Positions 1 through 7,900 of a stretch of 64,000 nucleotides of DNA are shown in pieces. A model generated the notes under the pieces. The model searched no databases and was not told the DNA's origin. It was given only the letters and a program-made list of their open reading frames with translations. The first letter of the stretch is position 1; each line of letters opens with the position of its first letter. This DNA is from Acidobacteriota bacterium (GTDB lineage Bacteria > Acidobacteriota > JAAYUB01): NCBI GenBank assembly GCA_018001935.1, contig JAGNHB010000004.1, forward strand, positions 53,176 through 117,175. The letters are read 5' to 3'. The translations under genes were made by a program, and so were the position numbers.

Positions 1-44
1 CTTGGCCGCCCAGGCGGTGCGTATAAAGGGCTTTTGGAGGTCCC

Positions 45-404
45 ATGGTCAATCGTAAGCTGATTCGTCCCTCGCTGGCGGATGTTTCCTCCACCATGTC
101 CAAGTTTTCCATGCAGGGACGAAAACGCGTGCCTCCCGAACAGACCCACGCGGAGAATTTCTACTACGTCAAGCAGATGAACAACAAGACCCCGATGGTG
201 CTCCGGCTGAGCAACGGCGAGGAGATCACGGGGTACATCGAGTGGTACGACAAGGACTGCCTGAAGATCAACCGGGAGGGCGCCCCGAACCTCCTGGTGT
301 ACAAGTCCGCCATTCTCTACATGTTCAAGGTCGAGGAAATGCCGTCTCACGGGGAAGGCGCCCGGCGCTCCCGTCGCCCCGCCCCGGACGGGAACGACTA
401 CTGA
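45..404 (+). CDS. hfq: Hfq-like Sm-fold RNA-binding protein
   Basis: A 119-residue protein whose residues 37-97 look like the Sm fold of Hfq, the hexameric chaperone that pairs small RNAs with mRNAs. The Sm1-like strand run is around 50-65 (LRLSNGEEITGYIEWYD). The Sm2 motif at 86-90 reads YKSAI where most Hfq proteins have YKHAI. It carries about 36 extra N-terminal residues and a basic C-terminal tail, so it is longer than compact Hfq proteins. The start is supported by TTGGAGGT upstream. pdxA follows 47 bases later on the same strand. The fold assignment is good; classical Hfq function is inferred, because a key proximal-face histidine is replaced. Confidence 0.82.
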   Translation: MVNRKLIRPSLADVSSTMSKFSMQGRKRVPPEQTHAENFYYVKQMNNKTPMVLRLSNGEEITGYIEWYDKDCLKINREGAPNLLVYKSAILYMFKVEEMPSHGEGARRSRRPAPDGNDY

Positions 405-451
405 CCCTTTCCAATCGCCCGTCGCCCGCGGCGGCGACCCCCAACGGATCC

Positions 452-1429
452 ATGCGCAGAATCATCGTGACCATGGGAGACCCCTTCGGCATCGGCCCCG
501 AGGTCACCCTCAAGGCCCTCACCCGGCTGGGCGCCCTCCCGCCGGACACGGCCCTGGCCGTCTTCGGGGATGTCGCTTCCCTGCTGCTCTCGGCCCCGGA
601 GGACAGCCTCAAGTCACGGCTTCCCATCCTCCCCGGCTGCACGCACGCCAACCGCCTCCCCGACTTTTCCTGCGTGGTGGATTTCTCCAATGTCCCCGAC
701 GCGGGGACGTTCGGCCGGGAAGACGCCTCGGGCGGGCGGGCCTGTCTGGACTACCTCGAGGCGGCCGTGGACGCCTGGCGGCGCGGCGAGGCCCAGGGCC
801 TCGTGACCGCCCCCATCAGCAAGCGGGCCATCGCCCTGGCGGGATCCCCCTTCCAGGGGCACACGGAGATGCTGGCCGCCCTCACCGGCGCCGGCAAGGT
901 CCTGATGGCCTTCCATCTCCCCGAATTCTGGACCGTCCTCGGCACCACCCACGTTTCGCTCCGGAAGGCCATCGAGGCCCTGACCACCGATCACCTCACG
1001 GAGGTCATCGGGATGGCGCACCGTGAAATCGCCCGCTTCATCCCCGCGCCGCGGATCGCCGTGGCCGGTCTCAACCCCCACGCGTCCGAGGGGGGGTTGA
1101 TGGGGGAGGAGGAGGCGCGCGTCATCGAACCGGCCGTCCGCGCCTGCCGGGAGTCGGGGATCCCGGTGTCGGGGCCCTGGCCGGCGGACAGCGTCTTCCG
1201 CGCTGCCATGGAGGGCGAATTCGACGTGGTGGTGGCCCACTACCACGACCAGGGCCTGATCCCGGTGAAGCTCCTGGGCTTCGGGAGGGCCGTCAACGTC
1301 ACGCTCGGGCTGCCCTTCCCCCGCTTCTCCCCCGCCCACGGCACCGCCTTCGACATCGCCGGGGATGGCGTCGCCGACCCGTCCGGCATGCTCGCGGCCC
1401 TCCGCCTCGCCCTCGACACCCGCCCCTGA
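452..1429 (+). CDS. pdxA: 4-hydroxythreonine-4-phosphate dehydrogenase PdxA
   Basis: Cytosolic PdxA oxidises 4-phosphohydroxy-L-threonine in DXP-dependent vitamin B6 synthesis. The protein is 325 residues, the usual length. It opens with MRRIIVTMGDPFGIGPEV, the family signature. The three metal-binding histidines are visible: H137 (HTEML), H210 (GLNPHASE) and H265 (HYHDQG). A conserved AHGTAFDIAG block lies near the C-terminus. The frame stays open upstream to 242, but that stretch overlaps the hfq-like gene and lacks family similarity, so ATG 452 is the start. It probably shares a transcript with the hfq-like gene. Confidence 0.96.
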   Translation: MRRIIVTMGDPFGIGPEVTLKALTRLGALPPDTALAVFGDVASLLLSAPEDSLKSRLPILPGCTHANRLPDFSCVVDFSNVPDAGTFGREDASGGRACLDYLEAAVDAWRRGEAQGLVTAPISKRAIALAGSPFQGHTEMLAALTGAGKVLMAFHLPEFWTVLGTTHVSLRKAIEALTTDHLTEVIGMAHREIARFIPAPRIAVAGLNPHASEGGLMGEEEARVIEPAVRACRESGIPVSGPWPADSVFRAAMEGEFDVVVAHYHDQGLIPVKLLGFGRAVNVTLGLPFPRFSPAHGTAFDIAGDGVADPSGMLAALRLALDTRP

Positions 1430-1451
1430 GCCCGACCGGATGCAAGGCAGG

Positions 1452-1537
1452 GCAAACCGCAAAGAACGTAAAGAAACCCAACAGGGCACAAAGCTTTCTT
1501 TGCGATCTTTGCTTTCTTTGTGTTCTTTGCGGTTTGC
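1452..1537. repeat. Imperfect inverted repeat, CTTTGCGGTTTGC type
   Basis: Arms 1452-1476 and 1513-1537 are 25 bases each and reverse-complementary with two mismatches, around a 36-base centre. A further degenerate copy of the CTTTGCGGT unit follows to about 1580. It lies just past the pdxA stop and could form a long stem in the transcript. There is no terminal T-run, so it is not a standard terminator. It resembles the other CTTTGCG-type repeats in the window. Confidence 0.75.
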
Positions 1538-1597
1538 TCTTCTTTGCGATCTTCGCGGTCCGCTGCGTTCTTTGCGGCCTGCGGCGGGGCCGGGGCG

Positions 1598-3208
1598 TCA
1601 GGGTTGGACGGTGAGGGGGCCGAGGGTGAGCCATCCCGGGCGGTCACGGTCCTGGTCGGCATTGGCGAAACGGAGGGGCTTGCCGCCGGGGAGGGGGTTC
1701 ACCCCTCGCATCAGCAGGGTGTAGGTCCCGGGCGCCAGGCCGTGAATCGGCTGGACGAAGCTCCACAGGGCCGTTTCACCCGGTTGCAGCAGGGTGAGGT
1801 CGAAACCGGACGTCCAGGTGGCCGCCAGGTTCCCGGAGCCGTCCGCGGCGGCCCACTCGACGGGCCAGTCGTAGTAGAACGGGGCCCGGCCGGTGTTCCG
1901 GATCCTCAGGTCCACGGCCAGGGGACGGCCGGCGGCCGTGGGGAGGACCCGGGCCCAGGTCACCCCGAAATCGTAGCCCAGCCGACGGGCCCCCGTTTCC
2001 GCCCGCTCCCGCCGCGGGGAGACGAGCCCCTCGAAGGCGCCCTGGTTCAGCAGCCAGGAGGCGTGGGTGGTGTCCACGCAGAGGTCGTACCCCTGGCCGG
2101 ACGGGGTGCAGGAGGGGACGTCCCAGATGCAGTCCTGGACTTCCGGCCGGACCTCCCCGCCGATCGGGTTCCACCGCCACGTGTTCTGGAGTCCCGCGGC
2201 CGTCATCAGGGCCCAGAAGTGCCAGTCGGGGGGCGGCAGGGTGGAGTAGGCGAAGGAGTCGTCGTGGAAGCCCAGGCGGCGCAGCCCCATGCCGGTGCCC
2301 TCCTTGGGCTCCCGGACCAGCAGGCGGGTCTCGTGGAAGGCCGTGCCGTAGGCGTCCAGGACCTCGTTCATCACGGTCACGGAGGCCATCCACTCCTCGT
2401 GGGGCCAGGTGTGCCACTCCCCCCAGAACCCCAGCAGGCCCACGGTGATGAAGCCGACCCGGGGGTCGCCGTCGTAGCGTCCGCCCAGGGCGGCGATGAA
2501 ATTGCGCAGGGCGGTCCGCAGGTCGGCGTGTTCGTAGTCGGGGCTGTAGCTGGTGTCGTGGGTCCCGTTCCCGTGCTCGGTGTAGGCGTGGTACGGCACG
2601 TGGGAAAGGAAGGCCGGCATCCCGTAGGGCCGGTCGGGGTAGTCGAGGTAGATGCGGAAGACCGCCTGGTGGCCCCGGCCGGCGATGCCGTTCAGCTTCG
2701 CCTCCAGCGCGCTCCAGGAAAAGGTCGTGAAGCCGGTCTGGAGGTCCTTCAGGGGAAGGTAGAACCACTCCAGGCTGTGGGGGAAGTCTTCCGCCCCCTC
2801 GTAAACACCGTCGTAGGGCAAAAAGCCCTTGAGGGGGTTGTCGGGGGGCGAGGTCCCGGGCGCGAGGTCGCTTCCCGGAACGGCCAGGAGGGTCACGAGG
2901 TCGGGAAGGGTGACGGCACCGTCGAGGTCGAGGTCGGCCGATCCGCCGCCCGGGGGAAGGGCCGTGCGGCTGCCCGCCAGGTAACCCGCCAGGATGGCGG
3001 CATCCACGGCGTCCACGGCGCCGTCGGCATTCAGGTCCCCCCGCAGGGTCGCCGCCGTCGCGACCGCCCCGCGACCGCTTCCCATGGCCACGGCGTCGAC
3101 GCCGGCCGCGAGAAGGAACCCTCCGGCCGCCAACCGGAGAACCACCACCCCGAAAAGCCTGAGCTTTCGCAGGCCGATCCACGCGAGCCGCATAGTCCGA
3201 GGCCCCAT
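1598..3208 (-). CDS. Secreted dockerin-like / DUF4832-type protein
   Basis: A 536-residue protein with a basic N-terminus and hydrophobic stretch (about residues 15-40) suggesting export. Around 55-110 are two dockerin type I-like calcium loops, DLNADGAVDAVD and DLDLDGAVTLPD. The rest matches the DUF4874/DUF4832 group: NPLKGFLPY near 125, then FITVGLLGFWGEWHTWP, a TIM-barrel-like segment, and a beta-rich C-terminus. Dockerins normally dock enzymes on cohesins; no cohesin is seen here. A carbohydrate-related role is inferred. GGAGGT eight bases before ATG 3208 decides the start over the longer frame to 3292. It is monocistronic on the minus strand. Confidence 0.72.
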   Translation of the reverse strand: MGPRTMRLAWIGLRKLRLFGVVVLRLAAGGFLLAAGVDAVAMGSGRGAVATAATLRGDLNADGAVDAVDAAILAGYLAGSRTALPPGGGSADLDLDGAVTLPDLVTLLAVPGSDLAPGTSPPDNPLKGFLPYDGVYEGAEDFPHSLEWFYLPLKDLQTGFTTFSWSALEAKLNGIAGRGHQAVFRIYLDYPDRPYGMPAFLSHVPYHAYTEHGNGTHDTSYSPDYEHADLRTALRNFIAALGGRYDGDPRVGFITVGLLGFWGEWHTWPHEEWMASVTVMNEVLDAYGTAFHETRLLVREPKEGTGMGLRRLGFHDDSFAYSTLPPPDWHFWALMTAAGLQNTWRWNPIGGEVRPEVQDCIWDVPSCTPSGQGYDLCVDTTHASWLLNQGAFEGLVSPRRERAETGARRLGYDFGVTWARVLPTAAGRPLAVDLRIRNTGRAPFYYDWPVEWAAADGSGNLAATWTSGFDLTLLQPGETALWSFVQPIHGLAPGTYTLLMRGVNPLPGGKPLRFANADQDRDRPGWLTLGPLTVQP

Positions 3209-3441
3209 GGTCCGCCGCCACCTCCGGTTCAGATTTCCCCCGCGGGAAAGGCTAACACATCCCGGCGAGGGAATCACGTCTTCTTCGCACACCCGGTGCA
3301 GCCCGGAGCAAAGCTCGCTTTCCCGGCGTCCCCCGGTTGGGACACCGGACCTCCGAACGCTTTGATTTCAATGTAGTGCAGACGTGTTGTTCTTTGCGTT
3401 CCCTGCGCTCTCTGCGGTTGAACGACCTTTTTGCGGGCTCA

Positions 3442-4572
3442 TCAAGCTTGGGGGGGGCGGGGCGAAGGGGCGACGGCGTGGTCCACGTGGTAGATCCAGC
3501 CGCCGCCGAGGACGACGTCCTCCCAGTAGAAGACGGCCGCCTGGCCCGGCGTGACGGCGGACTGCGGGGTCTCGAAGGTCACCGCCACCCGGCCGCCCGG
3601 CAGGGGCTCGATCCGGGCCCGGGCCGGCTTCGCCGCGGAGCGGATCTTGACGTCGGCCTCCACCGGGGCGTCGAGGGAGGGGACCGCCACCCAGTTGCAG
3701 CGGGTCGCCTGGAACCGGCGGGAGAAGACGTCCGCCTTCTCCCCCACCACCAGCCGGTTCGCGCAGGCGTCGATCCCGATCACGTAGAGCGGCCCGCCCC
3801 GGCCTCCCCCCAGGCCCCGGCGCTGACCCACGGTGTAGTGGTGAAGCCCGTGGTGGGTGCCGACGGGCGTGCCGTCCCGGAGCACGATGGGGCCCGGCTG
3901 CCGTCGCCCTTCGCACTCGCCCGCCTCGAGCGCCCGGTCGATGTAGCCGGTGTAGTCGCCGTCCGGAATGAAGCAGATCTCCTGGCTCTCGGCTTTCCGG
4001 GCCACCGGGAGCCTCGCCGACGCGGCCAGTTCACGGACGTCCTGCTTCCGGTACCGCCCCAGGGGGAACAGGGTTTTCCGGAGCTGGTCCTGCTCCAGCT
4101 CGAAGAGGAAGTAGGACTGGTCCTTCCGGGGGTCCGTCCCGCGGAGGAGGATGTGCCGGTCAATCGCCTCGTCCCGGTTGATGGCGGCGTAGTGCCCGGT
4201 GGCGAGGTAACCCGCCCCGAGGGATTGCGCAAAATGCATGAGCCGAAAAAACTTGACGTGGGTGTTGCAGAGGATGCAGGGCGAGGGGGTCATCCCCTTG
4301 AGGTACGTCTCGATGAACGGGCGGATGACCTTCTCCCGGAATTCGTCGGTGTAGTTCACCACGTAGTGAGGGATGCCGATGGTTTCGGCCACGGCCTTCG
4401 CGTCCCCGAAATCCCGGGCGGAGCAGCAGGGGCCCGCCGTGCCCTTCCCCTCCGGGGTCATGTGGAGCTGCATGCTCACGCCGATCACGTCCCAGCCGTC
4501 CTGCTTGAGCATCCAGGCACAAACGCTGCTGTCGATGCCGCCGCTCATGGCCACCACCACCCGTCCCTTCAT
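3442..4572 (-). CDS. mnmA: tRNA 2-thiouridylase MnmA
   Basis: Cytosolic enzyme that adenylates and thiolates U34 in the wobble position of Lys, Glu and Gln tRNAs. The 376-residue length fits the family. The PP-loop SGGIDSS is at 10-16. Cysteines C99/C102 (PCILCN) and C200 (QEICFIP) fit the catalytic pair; ATGHYA and the C-terminal beta-barrel block RRGLGGG are present. The frame runs 69 codons further upstream, but that segment has no family similarity; MKGRVVVAMSGG is the standard start and an AGGT precedes it. A 6-bp stem (4601-4616) lies in the leader. Confidence 0.96.
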   Translation of the reverse strand: MKGRVVVAMSGGIDSSVCAWMLKQDGWDVIGVSMQLHMTPEGKGTAGPCCSARDFGDAKAVAETIGIPHYVVNYTDEFREKVIRPFIETYLKGMTPSPCILCNTHVKFFRLMHFAQSLGAGYLATGHYAAINRDEAIDRHILLRGTDPRKDQSYFLFELEQDQLRKTLFPLGRYRKQDVRELAASARLPVARKAESQEICFIPDGDYTGYIDRALEAGECEGRRQPGPIVLRDGTPVGTHHGLHHYTVGQRRGLGGGRGGPLYVIGIDACANRLVVGEKADVFSRRFQATRCNWVAVPSLDAPVEADVKIRSAAKPARARIEPLPGGRVAVTFETPQSAVTPGQAAVFYWEDVVLGGGWIYHVDHAVAPSPRPPQA

Positions 4573-4781
4573 GCCGACCTGCCTTTTCCTGCTTCGATCT
4601 CCGCCGTGCACGGCGGCGCCCTTCCCTTTGACGCGGCCCGCCGCATCCCGATTCACGGCCGGGCCGGAGAACGCACCGGCCGGCCGGTCGGACGTTTCGC
4701 TGTTCCGGATGATCCCGCCATGAGGGGGGTGCGGGCGTCCCGTCGCATCCGCGCAGGGGACTTTCTGCGTCCGCGTCACAC

Positions 4782-4809
4782 TTGACGACCCCGCAAAACG
4801 TCCTATTTT
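4782..4809 (+). promoter_or_regulatory. Promoter-like hexamers with no gene downstream
   Basis: TTGACG (4782-4787) and TATTTT (4804-4809) are 16 bases apart. Transcription would start near 4816, yet no plus-strand gene follows until 9147. A perfect hairpin begins 28 bases past the predicted start. It may be chance or may drive a small RNA. Confidence 0.35.
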
Positions 4810-4843
4810 GCCCGTGAATCACGCGAATGAACGCGAATCAGGA

Positions 4844-4879
4844 GTCAATTCCCCTCGCCTGAAGACGAGGGGAATTGAC
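4844..4879. repeat. Perfect 14-bp hairpin
   Basis: Arms 4844-4857 (GTCAATTCCCCTCG) and 4866-4879 are exact reverse complements around an 8-base loop. No T-run follows on either strand. It could be a small-RNA stem, a transcript-end structure for the minus-strand gene 160 bases away, or a mobile palindrome. Confidence 0.7.
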
Positions 4880-5038
4880 ACGTTCGGGGTTCGGGGGAAA
4901 CCGGGGCCGGCGGGGGCCCGTGCCCGCCGGGAAAACACGCCCCCGGGCGCGGGTCCGGGACAGGACAACACCCGCCGGCGGCACGGGCGTTCGAGAGAGG
5001 GACCGCGGGTGGGACGGCGGGCCGCCCGGGGGAGGAGC

Positions 5039-5350
5039 CTATTTCGACGCGACGCGGATGTGGGTGGCGACGTCCTTGCCGCCCTCGGACTTGAGGGTGA
5101 CGGTGACCGGGTCGTTCACCGCGAGTTCGGCGACGGTTTTCTTCGCGCCGACCACCTTGGTGGTGGCCACGATGATGAAGGTCGCTTCGCCGTCCGCGTG
5201 CTTGACGGTGATGGACGACGCGTTGACGGCCGAGATCGTGCCGCGGCAGACCGGGGCCTTGAAGGGCGGGTCGGTCGTCTCCTCGGCGACGAGAACGGTG
5301 CAGGTGAACAGGAAAAGGACGGCCAGGGCGAGGGCGGATATTCTCTTCAT
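5039..5350 (-). CDS. Small exported DUF5666-like protein
   Basis: A 103-residue protein with a clear signal peptide (KR, then a hydrophobic run to about residue 22). It is followed by a compact beta-rich domain: GTISAVNASSITVKH, then TTKVVGAKKTVAELAVND and VTVTLKSEGGKDVATHIRV. This pattern matches the DUF5666 OB-like domain of periplasmic proteins. Function is unknown. A promoter at 5427-5456 lies about 75 bases upstream. Monocistronic. Confidence 0.72.
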   Translation of the reverse strand: MKRISALALAVLFLFTCTVLVAEETTDPPFKAPVCRGTISAVNASSITVKHADGEATFIIVATTKVVGAKKTVAELAVNDPVTVTLKSEGGKDVATHIRVASK

Positions 5351-5426
5351 GACGGACCTCCGTGGATGGGTTTCGAATCGGGGGGACGCGACGGACCTGG
5401 GGTCCCGGCCCGGGGTTCACGGGTCG

Positions 5427-5456
5427 ATCATAGCGCCCCCCGAACGAAAAAGTCAA
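5427..5456 (-). promoter_or_regulatory. Promoter of the DUF5666-like gene
   Basis: Reading the minus strand, TTGACT (5456-5451) and TATGAT (5432-5427) are separated by 18 bases. The predicted start near 5420 leaves a leader of about 70 bases to the ATG at 5350. Confidence 0.6.
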
Positions 5457-5465
5457 GGTCGTCAT

Positions 5466-5538
5466 CCTTTGCGATCTTGGCACCTTGGCGAGATCAATAT
5501 CCGGATCGGCTCTCGCCAAGGCGCCAAGCCCGCAGAGG
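5466..5538. repeat. 73-bp inverted-repeat element, copy A
   Basis: Arms 5466-5493 and 5511-5538 (28 bases each, four mismatches) enclose a 17-base loop containing CCGGATCG. It matches copy B at 13684-13756 in 63 of 73 positions, including the loop. It is intergenic and contains no open frame. Confidence 0.85.
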
Positions 5539-5740
5539 AAGACGGCATGGAGCGCCAATCATTTTCCCGACCGAGGTTCGAGAGATCGGCCCCGTAATCC
5601 TGCGCGATTTGTCAAAGAGTTCACACAGATGACACCAGGCGTTTTTCCGACACTTCGCCCGGCAACAGAGGCCTCGGAAGGCAAGCGGAAGCGACAACAT
5701 GCTGGTAAAAGCACAACAGCTGAAGCGCCTGTCGACCTCT

Positions 5741-5798
5741 CGACTGCGATTGCGACTGCGATTGCGACTGCGATACCGATACCGATACCGATACCGAT
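5741..5798. repeat. Hexamer array, CGACTG/CGATTG/CGATAC
   Basis: About nine tandem six-base units on the plus strand, first alternating CGACTG and CGATTG, then CGATAC repeated. The same unit occurs in opposite orientation at 7959-8080. The two arrays flank the ACP and ketosynthase genes as a large inverted pair. Confidence 0.85.
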
Positions 5799-5813
5799 GA
5801 ACTTTCCCCGGAC

Positions 5814-5855
5814 CTACAGCCTACAGCCTACAGCCTACAGCCTATAGCCTACAGC
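5814..5855. repeat. Six-unit CTACAGC array overlapping a stop codon
   Basis: Six seven-base units, five CTACAGC and one CTATAGC. On the minus strand they read TAGGCTG repeats. The array covers the last codons and the TAG stop of the ketosynthase gene and continues downstream. A related array abuts the hrpB stop. Confidence 0.85.
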
Positions 5856-7152
5856 CTTCCCCCAAACACAGGCAGGCATTCTGGCCGCCGAAGCCGAAGG
5901 AGTTGGAGAGGGCCACGCGGTGGGCTTTCGGACGGGCGGTGTTGGGGACGTAGTCCAGGTCGCACTTGGGGTCGGGGTGCTCGTAGTTGAGGGTGGGCAG
6001 CAGGATCGACGCGCGCATGCCCATCAGGGTGAGGATCGCCTCGATGGCCCCGGCGGCGCCGATGGTGTGGCCCAGCATGGACTTGTTGGAGCTGACGGGG
6101 ACCTCCCGGGCACGCTCCCCCAGGACGGTCTTGAGGGCGCGGGTCTCGGTGGCGTCGTTGAGGAGGGTGGAGGTGCCGTGGGCGTTGACGTACTCCACCG
6201 CTTCGGGGCCGAGCCCCGCGTCGGCCAGGGCGCCGCGCATGGCCAGCACCGCCCCCGCCCCCTCGGGGTGGACGTCGGTGATCCGGTACGCGTCGGCGGA
6301 ATCCCCGTAGCCGAGGACCTCCCCGAGGATCTCGGCCCCCCGGGCCCGCGCGTGCTCGAAATCCTCGAGAACCAGCGCCCCCGCCCCCTCGGACATCACG
6401 AAGCCGCTCCGCTTCCGGTCGAAGGGCCTCGAGGCCGCCTCCGGCCGGGTGTACTTCTCCGCCAGCGCCTTCAGGAGCACGAACCCCGTGAACCCCACGA
6501 AGGTCAGGGTGGCCTCGCACCCGCCGGCCAGGGCGGCGTCGCAGTACCCTTCCCGGATCAGCCGGGTCGCCTCGCCCACGGCCTGGGCCCCCGCCGCGCA
6601 GGCCGAGACCAGGGTCAGGCCCGGCCCCCGGAAGCCGTAGCGCCGGGCCAGGAGGGCCGTGCCCGTGTCGGGCTTCCGGCGGCAGATCTGGAAGGCGTCG
6701 TAACCCGGCTGTCCCAGCAGGCCCGGGATGTCCCACTCCCCGGGCGCCGTGCGAAGCCGGTTGAAGAAGAGGACGGCCTCGAGGCCCGGGTTGTCGCCGT
6801 GCGCGCCGAGGACGACCGCCACCCGGGCCGGGTCCGCGGAGAACGGCAGGCCGGACTGGATGCAGGCCTCGTCCGCGGCGTGCATCATCCACCGCACGGC
6901 CCGCGACATCAACCGCGCGGACGCCGGGTCCACCCCGGGCGGGTGCGCCGGGAGCCTCTCCTCCGGGACCTGCCCCCCCACGGTGCAGGGGAGGCCGCGG
7001 GCATCGAAGGCCTCGAGGGCGCGGATGCCGGAGCGTCCCTCCGCCGCGGCGGCGAAGGTTTCGTCCGCCGTCACGCCGAGCGGGGAGACGATCCCCCACC
7101 CGGTGATCCCCACCCGCCGTCGTCCCGTTCTCGATTCGCGTTTCGAAATCAT
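5842..7152 (-). CDS. Beta-ketoacyl-ACP synthase (FabF-like)
   Basis: A 436-residue condensing enzyme that would extend acyl chains on an acyl carrier protein with malonyl-ACP. The Cys-His-His triad of KAS I/II enzymes is present: C185 (SACAAG), H325 (NAHGTST) and H362 (MLGHTIG), with the lysine of SNKSM and the SNSFGFGGQN ending. It lies downstream of an ACP gene and a FabL-like reductase on the minus strand, a compact fatty-acid or polyketide-like set. Whether it is the housekeeping FabF is not clear, since fabD, fabG and fabH are absent here. The final codons and stop lie inside a seven-base array. Confidence 0.9.
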   Translation of the reverse strand: MISKRESRTGRRRVGITGWGIVSPLGVTADETFAAAAEGRSGIRALEAFDARGLPCTVGGQVPEERLPAHPPGVDPASARLMSRAVRWMMHAADEACIQSGLPFSADPARVAVVLGAHGDNPGLEAVLFFNRLRTAPGEWDIPGLLGQPGYDAFQICRRKPDTGTALLARRYGFRGPGLTLVSACAAGAQAVGEATRLIREGYCDAALAGGCEATLTFVGFTGFVLLKALAEKYTRPEAASRPFDRKRSGFVMSEGAGALVLEDFEHARARGAEILGEVLGYGDSADAYRITDVHPEGAGAVLAMRGALADAGLGPEAVEYVNAHGTSTLLNDATETRALKTVLGERAREVPVSSNKSMLGHTIGAAGAIEAILTLMGMRASILLPTLNYEHPDPKCDLDYVPNTARPKAHRVALSNSFGFGGQNACLCLGEGCRL

Positions 7153-7327
7153 GTCCGATGGCCTCGTTCTCCAGGGAAAACAGGGGCAAAGCCGTCAAGC
7201 CTCACGCCAGGCCGCCATGCCCCGCCGGGGATAATTGAAGAGCGATCAAAGGCGCGGAGGCGGAAGGGGCCGGTCCCGCAGGACCCGGGAAACGCCCACC
7301 CGGGGATTCCGGATCGGAGAAGCCCGT

Positions 7328-7900
7328 TCACTCGGCGCCGAACAGGTGGGTTTCGTCCTGGACCTTCCGCAGCCACTGCCGGATCAGTTCGTCGCCGTTG
7401 ACGAACTTCCCCGCGGCGCCGCAGCCGCCGCAGACGATGTGCGTGCCGTCGTCGGTCTTCCAGCACTGCGCACCGCAGGCGGGGCAGGCCTCGGGGAGCG
7501 TGTCCAGGGTGCTCAGGACGGCGTCCGCCATGGACCCGACGGTGATCAGCTGAGGGACTTCGTCCACCCCGATCCCGCCGGAGAGGTCCGGCAGGCTGCT
7601 GCCGGTGTAGCGGCCCCGGAGAAGCTCCAGGGCCCTGGGGGTCAACCGACCCTCGTCGTCGATGGCGGTGCCTTCGCCGAACATCTCCTCCACGTGCTCC
7701 AGGAAGAAGTGCCGGGCCGTCTTGATCCCGAAGGTCTGCTCCACCCGGTAGTTGATGTCCAGAAAGTCCAGGGACTCCGCCCCGAGGTCCTTCACGAAGG
7801 ACGAATCCTCCGTGACCGCGGCCTCGTCCGCCCGCAGGGTTTCGCGGCAGATCCGCCGCAGCTCCAGGATCACCCGCTCTTTCGTCACCAGCGTTTGCAT
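7328..7900 (-). CDS. Acyl carrier protein with C-terminal zinc-ribbon extension
   Basis: A 190-residue protein. Residues 1-85 form an acyl carrier domain with the phosphopantetheine serine at S43 in GAESLDFLD, where most ACPs have DSLD. A linker leads to a tail (115-190) carrying CPAC (139-142) and CGGC (157-160), a four-cysteine zinc-ribbon pattern followed by a helical end. Typical ACPs are about 80 residues, so the tail is unusual. The start at 7900 is set by GGAG eight bases upstream; the frame is open further up through a hexamer array that encodes only low-complexity sequence. The ketosynthase gene lies 175 bases downstream. Confidence 0.82.
   Translation of the reverse strand: MQTLVTKERVILELRRICRETLRADEAAVTEDSSFVKDLGAESLDFLDINYRVEQTFGIKTARHFFLEHVEEMFGEGTAIDDEGRLTPRALELLRGRYTGSSLPDLSGGIGVDEVPQLITVGSMADAVLSTLDTLPEACPACGAQCWKTDDGTHIVCGGCGAAGKFVNGDELIRQWLRKVQDETHLFGAE

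Larger units (their letters stand above)
4573..5038. other. Intergenic region between mnmA and the DUF5666-like gene
   Basis: I see no convincing gene in these 466 bases. The region holds the mnmA leader with a small palindrome at 4601-4616 (CCGCCG TGCA CGGCGG), a plus-strand promoter-like pair at 4782-4809, and a perfect 14-bp hairpin at 4844-4879. The remainder, 4880-5038, is GC-rich sequence downstream of the minus-strand gene that ends at 5039. Confidence 0.6.
5351..5841. other. Repeat-filled intergenic region
   Basis: No gene is supported here. In order it holds the promoter of the DUF5666-like gene (5427-5456), one copy of the 73-bp inverted-repeat element (5466-5538), unique sequence to about 5740, a hexamer array (5741-5798) and a 7-base array (from 5814) that runs into the ketosynthase gene. 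Confidence 0.7.

Noticed and set aside
1520..3376. Plus-strand frame opposite the dockerin/DUF4832 gene
   Set aside because: Low-complexity valine/glycine-rich shadow; the minus strand has signal peptide, dockerin loops and a ribosome-binding site.
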